Part shown: positions 6,117-14,495 of the stretch, in pieces
How the letters are laid out: each line of letters starts with the position of its first letter
Numbering within the stretch: the first letter of the stretch is position 1
DNA from: a virus
IMG/VR virus record: IMGVR_UViG_3300018416_000080
Coordinates: 1-29,208 of that record
Length of the DNA stretch: 29,208 nucleotides
Direction: 5' to 3' (one strand)
Notes under the pieces: model-generated
What the model saw: only the letters and a program-made list of their open reading frames with translations
Database searches by the model: none
What the model was told of the DNA's origin: nothing
Position numbers and translations under genes: made by a program

Positions 6117-6944
6117 TTAAACAGGTATCGCTGTTATTCCAGATATCGTAGTATATGTGTTGCTATGTGGAGTGATTGGTTGATAATCCAAAGTCTCATA
6201 AGTAGGATCGCTCACACATCCTTGAGTGTGGAAATTTTTGAACCATAATGTGGACGGTGTTATGCTAACGGATGATATAGGGGATGAGAATGCGAATGCT
6301 GGGTATAAGGCGGTGTTGTTCGCGATATCCAGATTCGATAATTTGACGGTTGTTAAATTTTTATATTCTGTATTTGCGTTTCTATAGTCGATGTACAATT
6401 TATTTCCATTACTGAGCCTGAATCTCAATGTTTGGTAACTTTTAACGGAGGATGAAAGGAAAAATGAAGTATCTAACGCCGAAAGAGCTTCATTAAAAAT
6501 TAAATTTTTGCCCTGTCTAATGATTAGACTGTTTTTCTTCACACCATTTACTGATACCCCGTCGTTATACGAGTTCGAAAGAGCAAAATATCCAGTGGAA
6601 TCGAATGCTATCCCCAAGAATCCGGAATTTATATATGTAGAAGCGGAGAGGTCGTCGTATAATATGGATTCCCCACCTTCCGTTGATATAATTTCAGAAT
6701 CCTCACTTAAAAGATAGTCATATGTTCCATAAACGTTGTAAAGATATCCCAAATATTGGCCCGGTAATGAGGATAAGAGTATTTCGCTGTTGCTCAGGTA
6801 TGTGCAAAACCCATGCTGCGTCCCGGTTAACGCATATGTGAAGCTCCAAACAATATCCCAATGAGAATTGTAAGCTTTTTTTGGATCGAGAAAGCCGAAA
6901 AATTTAGCACTCGGAGCCAAATATATGTTTGATGGTGCGGACAT
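6117..6944 (-). CDS. Lectin-like (ConA-type jelly-roll) virion adhesin
   Basis: This 275-residue protein is beta-rich with features of an L-type lectin or ConA-like jelly roll. There is an early HWDIVWSFTYAL strand, GFCTYLSN, a central strand FLGIAFDSTGYFALS like the core strand of legume-lectin folds, and LRFRLSNGNKLYIDYRN followed by a C-terminal SSVSITPSTLWFKNF. It would bind carbohydrate at the virion tip. It overlaps the upstream fibre gene by one base (TAATG) and lies one base before the mucin-like gene, so the genes are co-expressed. The fold call is inference from strand pattern; the virion role is supported by context. Confidence 0.7.
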   Translation of the reverse strand: MSAPSNIYLAPSAKFFGFLDPKKAYNSHWDIVWSFTYALTGTQHGFCTYLSNSEILLSSLPGQYLGYLYNVYGTYDYLLSEDSEIISTEGGESILYDDLSASTYINSGFLGIAFDSTGYFALSNSYNDGVSVNGVKKNSLIIRQGKNLIFNEALSALDTSFFLSSSVKSYQTLRFRLSNGNKLYIDYRNANTEYKNLTTVKLSNLDIANNTALYPAFAFSSPISSVSITPSTLWFKNFHTQGCVSDPTYETLDYQPITPHSNTYTTISGITAIPV

Positions 6945-7801
6945 TAGTAATCAATTGTAAGTGTAACATTTGCGTCTCTAGTCACACCGTTACTACTTAA
7001 AACTTTTACTAAACAAGAAGAAACTGATACGGAATCGACCCTAGCGACACAATCCAAAGCATCCAACCCGAAAATTTGGACGTGTGGTATAATATTTGCG
7101 TTTTTAAGTGCTGGAAAATAAAAAATATAATCACCAGCAGATAGTTTAGTTACTGATGTAATCCCTCTCGAATAATTTAGCCCAGTTCCACTCAATCCAC
7201 TATATTTTGCGAATAGTTGATTTGACTGAATCACCAAATTCGATGACAATGGATTTATCGGTTTATCAAACACATCCACACCATCCACAAATCCCAACAA
7301 TCCACTTGATACTGTAATCGTTTTAGTGGATACTGACTTGAATGGTATATTTGCAGACAATGTGATTTTTCCAGAATCCAATATCACTGGACCTTCGACC
7401 AAATCTTCCGATAGCGAATAACTAGACAACGCATTTAGAGATATCTTATTATTTTCTATTTTGATGTAGGAATCGTTTGAAGAATAAATCCCACCAATAG
7501 GTTCCCAACTTGATAATTGATTAGCTGTCGTATATTTTAGACGATAGAGAGTGTCTTTATCGGTATCATACGCTAAATCTCCAATAACAGAACTCGTATA
7601 TGTTATTGGGGATGCGTTTGTAGAACCTTGAAATACATTACCAGCGACAACACCACCACTCAAAAATCCATTACCAACATAAAGTCTATACGTGTCAGTA
7701 GTGAATACGGGTTCTCCCAAGGAAGGGATTATATACCTCCTATCATTGTCAGATCCTTGTCGAAAGACAAGTTTCCATATGGTGTTCTGAAAAATTTCCA
7801 T
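6944..7801 (-). CDS. Tail fibre protein with the fibre-type N-terminal motif
   Basis: In this 285-residue protein residues 15-45 hold the motif LVFRQG...GEPVFTTDTYRLYVGNG, found at the start of many phage fibres and receptor-binding proteins (the Mtd/hyaluronidase-like N-terminal domain). The rest is beta-rich with Ser/Leu/Asn repeats (SSYSLSEDL, LSSNLVIQSNQLF), and the C-terminal part (GDYIFYFPALKNANIIPHVQ) looks like a globular tip. It shares the N-terminal motif with the next upstream gene, so the two are paralogues or successive fibre segments. The start follows the neighbouring stop by 8 bases. Confidence 0.85.
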   Translation of the reverse strand: MEIFQNTIWKLVFRQGSDNDRRYIIPSLGEPVFTTDTYRLYVGNGFLSGGVVAGNVFQGSTNASPITYTSSVIGDLAYDTDKDTLYRLKYTTANQLSSWEPIGGIYSSNDSYIKIENNKISLNALSSYSLSEDLVEGPVILDSGKITLSANIPFKSVSTKTITVSSGLLGFVDGVDVFDKPINPLSSNLVIQSNQLFAKYSGLSGTGLNYSRGITSVTKLSAGDYIFYFPALKNANIIPHVQIFGLDALDCVARVDSVSVSSCLVKVLSSNGVTRDANVTLTIDY

Positions 7802-7809
7802 GATATTAC

Positions 7810-9045
7810 TTAGTATTTAAAAATCGGGATAGCAAATCTAGAAGATATAACATCTCCATCTCTTGTAGTAGTATTTCCCTCAAAAGTAATAAACCCAGCG
7901 GATGATAAATTGATCACTGTGACCCCATCTGAGGAGATGGCGCTGAATTTGGTTATGTTTCCCGTTCCATCATAATAAGAAGTTGGGCTTCCGTTGAATA
8001 AGGTCGATAAAGTGTTTGTTATATTATAAGATCCTGATGGAGAATCCCCTTGTAGTATCCCTTGTATCCCAGATTCTACACTCGAAACTCTTCCATATTG
8101 GTCGACGTTGATCTTGTTCCATTCATTTGAAGATGGGGTGGTTATTGAGGAGAGTGATATAACACCATCATCAGTTTTTGTGATGGTTGAGTTATCAACA
8201 TCAACCAAAACAGAAGATAAGGATGCTGATAAAGAATTATATACTAAACCACTTCCAAAAACAGATGGTTTGAAAGATATTACACCGCTATTCTTTTGGA
8301 TCGTTTTATTATCGACATCTATCAATGTAGTTGTTATAATCTCGTCAACTATATTGATGTTTAGACCACTTCCAAACCAATAGGTTTGTAAATCGGAAAA
8401 ATTTAGGACTACTGGCGCTGCCGACAGACTCAATTTATTTCCGTCAAAAATAAAATAATCAGTGTTGATATCTATCGAGATTTTGTCGTTAGATCCACCT
8501 CTCAATCCTGATCCTAAAGCTGAATTTGAAATTTCCCTTTCGTCTATACCACTTTCTTTAATGGATAATTGGTTGGATGATAATTCCAGAGATTTGGAAT
8601 TAAAATCCAATTGCAGAATCCCGGAGTCTATCTTCACTCCATTCGAAATCGTTGAAGATTTTAAATAAGAAGATGATATGCTGTCGGGTATAACGCTGAG
8701 AGTGTTATACTGAGTATATGTAAAAATACTATTATCTATTTTTAGAGAAACATCGCTCCAAGAATTTATATTAGAATAATCCGTCGCCGTCAACTGATAA
8801 AATTTATTATTACAATAAACTGCGTCACCAATTTCACCCACGGTATTGGATAAGGAATAATAATTGGTCAAGGGGGGATGTATTTTAGATCCGATTACAG
8901 ATTCGGTGTTAGGTGTTCCGTTTCCAACATACAATCGATGAGTATCCGTCGTATAGACTGGTTCCCCTTGGTCATATGTTACAGATCCCCTAGAAGAGTT
9001 AGCACCTCTCCTAAACTTTACTTTTGAAATTTCGATATTAGGCAT
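7810..9045 (-). CDS. Tail fibre protein, long paralogue with the same N-terminal motif
   Basis: The 411-residue protein starts with VKFRRGANSSRGSVTYDQGEPVYTTDTHRLYVGNG (residues 8-42), the same fibre N-terminal motif as the gene at 6944-7801. The shaft is made of beta-repeats around the recurrent phrases GVISFKPSVFGSGLVYNSL and VDVDNSTITKTDDGVISLSS, each with VDN-type turns, typical of trimeric fibres. The C-terminus is short (TRDGDVISSRFAIPIFKY). It follows the gene at 9051 by 5 bases, so it is presumably co-expressed with it. Confidence 0.87.
   Translation of the reverse strand: MPNIEISKVKFRRGANSSRGSVTYDQGEPVYTTDTHRLYVGNGTPNTESVIGSKIHPPLTNYYSLSNTVGEIGDAVYCNNKFYQLTATDYSNINSWSDVSLKIDNSIFTYTQYNTLSVIPDSISSSYLKSSTISNGVKIDSGILQLDFNSKSLELSSNQLSIKESGIDEREISNSALGSGLRGGSNDKISIDINTDYFIFDGNKLSLSAAPVVLNFSDLQTYWFGSGLNINIVDEIITTTLIDVDNKTIQKNSGVISFKPSVFGSGLVYNSLSASLSSVLVDVDNSTITKTDDGVISLSSITTPSSNEWNKINVDQYGRVSSVESGIQGILQGDSPSGSYNITNTLSTLFNGSPTSYYDGTGNITKFSAISSDGVTVINLSSAGFITFEGNTTTRDGDVISSRFAIPIFKY
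7814..7819 (-). promoter_or_regulatory. Weak TAAATA box, 12 bases before ATG
   Basis: TAAATA lies 12 bases before the ATG at 7801, further than the usual 5-6. It sits inside the last codons of the upstream gene. It may or may not be used. Confidence 0.22.
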
Positions 9046-9050
9046 ATATA

Positions 9051-9896
9051 TTAGTATCCGTAAGCTTCAACTGAAATATCCCATTTGATTGGTAAATATG
9101 ACGCATTATTATCAATTATATCATCTTTAAGATAAACCAGTGGAGTCCCTGTTCCATCTTGGTTCAAATCACCTATTGCTACATTACATTGCACACCGAT
9201 CCTTGTTCCGTCTTTGGGATAATAAACACATCTATGCCCATAGGGATCGTATAATTTAGAACCATTATCTAATATTGGATTTCTCGAAGCTCTGATCCTA
9301 ACGGCACGAGCAGGGTTAGCATCTTCAATTGGTTCTAAAAATAATATTGCTGACTTTGCACCAATTGGAACCAATGGATCACCATTCAAATTATTTAACA
9401 ATGATAGCGGTAGCCAATCTTCAGTTATTTCCTTTCCGGAAGCAACTTTAGTAGCAGGGTTGTTTACCAGTTGAGTTTTTGTTATCAATTTTGGATCGTT
9501 AATATAATCAATTTCTTTGATCTTAGTGACAAGACCTTTAGAATTTACATCAATGTAGTCGATAGATTTGTAGCGATCAGCGGGGTTTGGACTCAAATCA
9601 GAAAGATATGATCCAGAAAGAGACGTGGTGTAACCCAATGATCCGCTTGTTTCTTGTATGACGATAGAACCCACAGAACCAGTTGTAGAAGGATATCCTT
9701 GCGTTCCAACCTTTAAATTAGATGCCGATAATTGACCAGATACAGTCGCACCATTCCCATTACGACCTATGGATAGGGATGACGTATTACCCAATCCATC
9801 ATAGACGGGAGTTTTTCCAGATGATGGTATCTCTCCCTCTGAGTGAAGAATGCCTGTGTATGAATCGGCTATTAACTTGCCCTGAAATGTACTCAT
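9051..9896 (-). CDS. Tail fibre/virion protein
   Basis: The 281-residue protein opens with MSTFQGKLIADSYTGILHSEGE, then TPVYDGLGNTSSLSIG and LSASNLKVGTQGYPSTTGSVGS. This Gly/Ser/Thr arrangement is typical of phage fibre shafts with repeated image-frame-like beta segments. The C-terminal half (PIGAKSAILFLEPIEDANPARAVRIRAS) looks globular and ends in Tyr. It has a TAAATA box exactly 5 bases before its ATG and leads the small operon that includes the next gene. Confidence 0.82.
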   Translation of the reverse strand: MSTFQGKLIADSYTGILHSEGEIPSSGKTPVYDGLGNTSSLSIGRNGNGATVSGQLSASNLKVGTQGYPSTTGSVGSIVIQETSGSLGYTTSLSGSYLSDLSPNPADRYKSIDYIDVNSKGLVTKIKEIDYINDPKLITKTQLVNNPATKVASGKEITEDWLPLSLLNNLNGDPLVPIGAKSAILFLEPIEDANPARAVRIRASRNPILDNGSKLYDPYGHRCVYYPKDGTRIGVQCNVAIGDLNQDGTGTPLVYLKDDIIDNNASYLPIKWDISVEAYGY

Positions 9897-9901
9897 AACA
9901 A

Positions 9902-9907
9902 TATTTA
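9902..9907 (-). promoter_or_regulatory. TAAATA late-promoter-like box, 5 bases before ATG
   Basis: GGGTAAATA is followed by TTGTT and the ATG at 9896 on the minus strand. Confidence 0.55.
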
Positions 9908-9924
9908 CCCGACCTGTATATTTT

Positions 9925-11694
9925 TCAAGTTTTTGGTAATAATTTTGACTGGATTTGTGTAATCAGAAGCAAAATCCTTTGCAACATTACAACATTGGCG
10001 GTTTCATTGCCATTCATATAAAGATTCTCTGTCTCCAACACAAAATCCTCAATTTTATCCAAAATAATCCCTCTTTCCTTTAACGTAAATGAACTGGAAG
10101 ATTGATTGAATAGATTGAGAGTGTCCTTCAATATATTAGAAATCATTAAATTGAAAGATAATCCTAATGAATGCTTTGCAGTATCGACACCAGAGTAATA
10201 TTTACTGAGACCCATCGGAACAAAGCTTAGGTATTGGTCAGACATACTTTGATTCAGGACATAAATTCTTCCAATATTATGTAATATTGCATACATTTTA
10301 TCATCTTTGAATAATGTTGAGACAGCTAGGTTATTGTATTGATTGGAGTCTCCGAATAACCCTTCCCATAGAACCATAAAGAAATTCCAAACCTGATCAG
10401 TTGTATCCCACACATATTTTGTGAAATCATAGTTGAGATCGTTTAAATCTAATCTACCGCAGGGATATTCAGGAGCAGAGATGCATCTGTATTGAAATTC
10501 TTTACCATTTCTTACGGATATTAGATTGGAGTCATTGTAAACGAAGCTTATGTTTTGTATATCAGACTTCTCCAAACCGTATAACGCATAATCTTCAGAC
10601 GACAAATCTTCCGAGTCTATAAACGATACCCGATAATCGCCGTTTTGCTTGTATAATATGGTAATGTAGTCATCAACATCGCGTATATCGAGATCTACTA
10701 CATTAGAAATGTTATAATTCGAGAGATCGATACTTTTTATTAAATCCAAAGAATATTTATTATATAATTTGAGTATGTTTTCTTCTAATATGGTTCTGTA
10801 ATTATATCCAAATTTGACATATTCCACATTATTGGGGTTTGTTGTTGTGTATTTTGTATCGAATGTTACGAAAAGTTCATCGAAAGCAATATCAGTCGTG
10901 TCCCATATATATTCCTTAGTGGTTGATTTATATGGTAAATTTATCAAATCTTCTAATATCAATTTATCACAATCGTAATAGTTGGATGCATCGTAAATGG
11001 ATATATCATCGTTCCTGACAATATAAAATTTGTTATTTTGTTGATCGTGAAATATTTTATGTATGACATTATAATATGGGGAGTTTTTGATATTTTGAGT
11101 GATTTCCAACCCTTCACTGCTTATAAAATTCCCGACAAATGTGTAAAGACCCTCATCGTCAGCACATATATATTTGAAATTGTCTGAAGAATCGACTAAA
11201 AATGTCGATGTATGTATCTTGTCTAAAAATTTGAAATTATTGGTTTGGGAAAACGGAATAATATTGCTTATATCATATTTCGGCACTATACTATTCAGAT
11301 TTTCTTCTGAAATCGAGGATAATCCGAAGAAGTGTCCTCCAGTCTCTTCAAATTTGAAGATGGTTGGTCTTTGGATTATCAAATTCCTGAAACATGTTAA
11401 ATTGTTTTTATCAACAGCACCCAACATATTAGACAAGCCTTGTTTATTGAGGATATCGAATGAATTTGAGTAATAATTTACTATGGGTGAGACATGACGA
11501 TATGTTGTGTCGAATTCAATTTTGTTTGAATAGATTTGAGACACATTGTTGTTTTTAGACGACAGGAGTTCGCTTTCGGTTGTTTTCTTGCGTCCAGTAT
11601 AAGGGAGATTGTCCGTTATATTGAAATATCCAACATAATCCACGCCATCTAGTGTAAAGGCGTCTCCTGATGTGTGTTTGAAATAGCTTTTCAT
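9925..11694 (-). CDS. Large virion structural protein, probably tail/baseplate-associated
   Basis: In this 589-residue protein the N-terminus has HTSGDAFTLDGVDYVGYFN followed by PYTGR, a short Tyr/Gly motif met in other T4-like tail and fibre-base proteins. The long middle is Asn/Tyr/Asp/Ser-rich with repeated KYIWDTTD phrases (about residues 260 and 425) and beta-propeller-like strand spacing. The C-terminus is helical (KERGIILDKIEDFVLETENL, then MLQRILLLITQIQSKLL). It overlaps the next upstream gene by ATGA, which implies fixed co-expression with it. The exact role is not determinable; the internal phrase repeat suggests duplicated domains. Confidence 0.75.
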   Translation of the reverse strand: MKSYFKHTSGDAFTLDGVDYVGYFNITDNLPYTGRKKTTESELLSSKNNNVSQIYSNKIEFDTTYRHVSPIVNYYSNSFDILNKQGLSNMLGAVDKNNLTCFRNLIIQRPTIFKFEETGGHFFGLSSISEENLNSIVPKYDISNIIPFSQTNNFKFLDKIHTSTFLVDSSDNFKYICADDEGLYTFVGNFISSEGLEITQNIKNSPYYNVIHKIFHDQQNNKFYIVRNDDISIYDASNYYDCDKLILEDLINLPYKSTTKEYIWDTTDIAFDELFVTFDTKYTTTNPNNVEYVKFGYNYRTILEENILKLYNKYSLDLIKSIDLSNYNISNVVDLDIRDVDDYITILYKQNGDYRVSFIDSEDLSSEDYALYGLEKSDIQNISFVYNDSNLISVRNGKEFQYRCISAPEYPCGRLDLNDLNYDFTKYVWDTTDQVWNFFMVLWEGLFGDSNQYNNLAVSTLFKDDKMYAILHNIGRIYVLNQSMSDQYLSFVPMGLSKYYSGVDTAKHSLGLSFNLMISNILKDTLNLFNQSSSSFTLKERGIILDKIEDFVLETENLYMNGNETANVVMLQRILLLITQIQSKLLPKT

Positions 11695-13991
11695 TTAAAA
11701 TTAACGAATTCTATGTTGTTGATATCCACATTTGCAGGGATATGAGATTTAATGTTATTTCTTATATGATTATCCAGATCATTCAAAATATCACCATTCG
11801 AAATATTTAAGTTTTTCACCAATACGTTCACACTGTTGGATTTAAACGAGGATGAATCGCATATACTTTGCAGTAAGTCAATGTCATCACAATTGTTTCT
11901 CATTCCAGATGGTAAAGTTATAACGATTGGATCTATAACCGTTTTATTATTTAAGAGATATGATGTAAACGCCAATGAAGGTTCTGTGTATTTATCTGAT
12001 ATATTTAAATTACTGATTTTAGTATTTGGTGTCAATAAATTACTCTCCTCATTACCGATTCTGAAGTAAAAATCACCAAATAGGATTTTTTTTATCAGAA
12101 ATTGGTAATTTGGTATGGTGAAATTATCGATTATTTTGTCATTTAAGAAAAAATAACCGGGATTCTTCTTGGTATCTACAGAAACACATATGAAATTGTT
12201 TTTTAATTTCGTGTATTTCGATGTAATGAGTCGATTATACCACTGACCACTTAAACCAAATGTCGTAGCATCATATAAGTTAAGTTCTATAGATATACCA
12301 TCCCCACTTTTGGTGATTTTCAAACCACCATTTATAGAATTTCTGTCACTTTCGATTATCCAGTCACTAGAATCTCCTAGAAAATTAAAGCTAAGTGTGA
12401 GTTCTCCTGATTGGTTTATGTTTTTGAAATAATTCGTCGTATCAGAGTTGGTAAGAGTTGTATAGCATGGTGATGTAACGGACTTTTCCAAAGTATTTGA
12501 ATAATTTTGGAGATTTATTCTTTCATATCTATATTTTTGATTAGGACGAAATGAAAGATCACTCACTTTATCAAAAATTTTCTTTTTTGATACATTATCA
12601 CGAATTCCATTGTAATTTTGATCAATTAATTTCTCGATATAATCCTCATATGTCGAATCGAATATTGGACTTGAGCTTAGGGCATCAGCTTTTTCGATTA
12701 AATCGGGATAATAGTATCTATCGATCCAGATTTTCTCATCTGAGAAGGGAGAACCGCTCAACCATGTACACAATAAATGTTGACCATTTTGATTTAAAGT
12801 CACATCATCCGATAAATGATATACCTTATCAGCATATTCTGGTGTCGTATAAGAAAATGATCCACTATCCACGAATTTGGTATCATTGATATTAATACAT
12901 TCAAATGGATTCATCGATGATGGTGATATGAAATCATTAAAACCGGGCAATATATTATAATATTGATTATAAAAAACGTAATTTAGGACCAAATCAGTGC
13001 TTTCCTCCTCCTTTACGTTCTCCGCAATAGAAGTATAATTTCTTAAATCGTTGGTATAACTCGAATAATCCTTGGAAGATATCAAATTATTCCCAGCAGA
13101 TGATACATCATTGGAGAGTAATTGGTTTTTGAGTATTAAAATATTGTCGATTTCGTTATTGCTCGAATAGTTTCTATATATTAGGTAGTTATTGTTTAAC
13201 CCAAACTCGCTTTTGTCCACATCAACATTATTCTCATCATTGTATGTGATGGAATTGAAATTTAGGGAGGTCTTGGGATCTATGTATAAACTTTTAGATA
13301 ATTTGAATGGATTGGATAGATAACTAGCGAAATCATCCTCCAATACTGGAATCGCTTTTAAACCGTTTCCAGATTTGGTTATCAGATAATTGCCCGTTTC
13401 TGTTTCTTTAATGAGAATAATGTAATTATTTCTCTCCGAATAGAGATATTTGAAGTCTTGGGCATCAATACTGGGACTAAAATCGAGTAATGTCTCTTTA
13501 ACAAAGACAATGTTCAATTCATTATCCATACACATATAATACTTGATGTAATTCTTGGTGTAAAAGATATTACAATAGTTGTTATCATCGACTTTAAACG
13601 TAAAATCGGTGAACTCGCTTTGCTCATTTGTGAAAATTCCAACACCATAATCCTTATGGTCGTTATATCTATTAATCAATGCGTAAGGTCTTGAAGATAT
13701 ATCAGAATATGATAAGAATTCTGAACCGTATTTGATGTATCCGAATACATCGATAGCTTTTAATCTAGCATTGTCATAATCCACTATATCAGACAACTTA
13801 CAATTGTTGGTTAAATAGAAATTTGTATAACTTTTCACCTTAAAGTCGTTTATACCCGACAGAGCAGACGAAAAGTTTATCGAGTAATTACCGGGGTAAT
13901 ATCTTTTGAATTGTTTGTATCCAAAATATGATGTACCAGAGGATAATTGTCGAGAACTGTAAGATGATAAGCTGTTTATATTATAAACCAC
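11691..13991 (-). CDS. Large virion protein with a LamG/ConA-like domain
   Basis: This 766-residue protein starts at a GTG (13991); the overlapping ATG two bases upstream in another frame stops after five codons. The first 450 residues are Tyr/Asn/Asp/Ser-rich beta material. Residues roughly 530-700 read like a LamG/ConA sandwich: ELTLSFNFLGDSSDWIIESD, GGLKITKSGDGISIELNLYD, NFICVSVDTKKNPGYFFLND and ILFGDFYFRIGNEESNL are the strand pattern of that fold. The C-terminal helix-strand region may be an assembly domain. It heads an operon with the overlapping gene at 9925 and carries a TAAATA box 6 bases upstream. Confidence 0.75.
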   Translation of the reverse strand: MVYNINSLSSYSSRQLSSGTSYFGYKQFKRYYPGNYSINFSSALSGINDFKVKSYTNFYLTNNCKLSDIVDYDNARLKAIDVFGYIKYGSEFLSYSDISSRPYALINRYNDHKDYGVGIFTNEQSEFTDFTFKVDDNNYCNIFYTKNYIKYYMCMDNELNIVFVKETLLDFSPSIDAQDFKYLYSERNNYIILIKETETGNYLITKSGNGLKAIPVLEDDFASYLSNPFKLSKSLYIDPKTSLNFNSITYNDENNVDVDKSEFGLNNNYLIYRNYSSNNEIDNILILKNQLLSNDVSSAGNNLISSKDYSSYTNDLRNYTSIAENVKEEESTDLVLNYVFYNQYYNILPGFNDFISPSSMNPFECININDTKFVDSGSFSYTTPEYADKVYHLSDDVTLNQNGQHLLCTWLSGSPFSDEKIWIDRYYYPDLIEKADALSSSPIFDSTYEDYIEKLIDQNYNGIRDNVSKKKIFDKVSDLSFRPNQKYRYERINLQNYSNTLEKSVTSPCYTTLTNSDTTNYFKNINQSGELTLSFNFLGDSSDWIIESDRNSINGGLKITKSGDGISIELNLYDATTFGLSGQWYNRLITSKYTKLKNNFICVSVDTKKNPGYFFLNDKIIDNFTIPNYQFLIKKILFGDFYFRIGNEESNLLTPNTKISNLNISDKYTEPSLAFTSYLLNNKTVIDPIVITLPSGMRNNCDDIDLLQSICDSSSFKSNSVNVLVKNLNISNGDILNDLDNHIRNNIKSHIPANVDINNIEFVNFK

Positions 13992-13997
13992 ATTATT

Positions 13998-14003
13998 TAT
14001 TTA
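13998..14003 (-). promoter_or_regulatory. TAAATA late-promoter-like box, 6 bases before the GTG
   Basis: TTAAATAAATAAT precedes the GTG start at 13991. The TAA of the box (14003-14001) is the stop codon of the upstream gene. Confidence 0.5.
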
Positions 14004-14495
14004 ATCGGAAAGCTCCACCACATATTTTCCAATATGGGTAATGAATTGATATTCGGAAGAATTTGCAGATATTGGTAATATGTTGCAGTTATAGGTTTTT
14101 AAATCGTAAATGGATTCAAAATAATCATATGATCTAATTGCTATAGGTATAATAAACCATCCAACATCACCGTTTGAATAATTTACTGAAATTTGCGCGG
14201 TTAAATTTTTGTAAAGTGCAGTAGATGAGGGGAAATAGTCCTTTTCATAAATTTTGGTCAAGAGTGGACTAACACGGAATATATTCACCTGATCTCTACT
14301 ATTCACGAATATATCATTATCATATAATTCGCTATTACCATCACCCCAATCAACCTTTAAATTGATCGGTATAATTTTTTCACTTAAATTGCTGATATCT
14401 ATACGTAGTTTCGTATAATCTTCAAAATTAAGAACATCAACGATGTGTGTATAGTCTGGTTTCGGAGAAGATAGTGTGAGTGTATAGCTATTCAT
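14001..14495 (-). CDS. Small PKD-like virion protein
   Basis: The 164-residue protein is beta-rich and contains LKVDWGDGNSELYDN (about residues 46-60), the DWGDG-type turn of PKD/Ig-like domains. It starts within the stop codon of the large gene upstream (ATGA) and is translated with it. It may cap or connect the large protein. It shares its PKD signature with the gene beginning at 27198. Confidence 0.72.
   Translation of the reverse strand: MNSYTLTLSSPKPDYTHIVDVLNFEDYTKLRIDISNLSEKIIPINLKVDWGDGNSELYDNDIFVNSRDQVNIFRVSPLLTKIYEKDYFPSSTALYKNLTAQISVNYSNGDVGWFIIPIAIRSYDYFESIYDLKTYNCNILPISANSSEYQFITHIGKYVVELSD

Noticed and set aside
6944-9045. Diversity-generating retroelement suggested by the Mtd-like fibre motif
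   Set aside because: No reverse transcriptase, template repeat or adenine-biased variable repeat is visible in the window.
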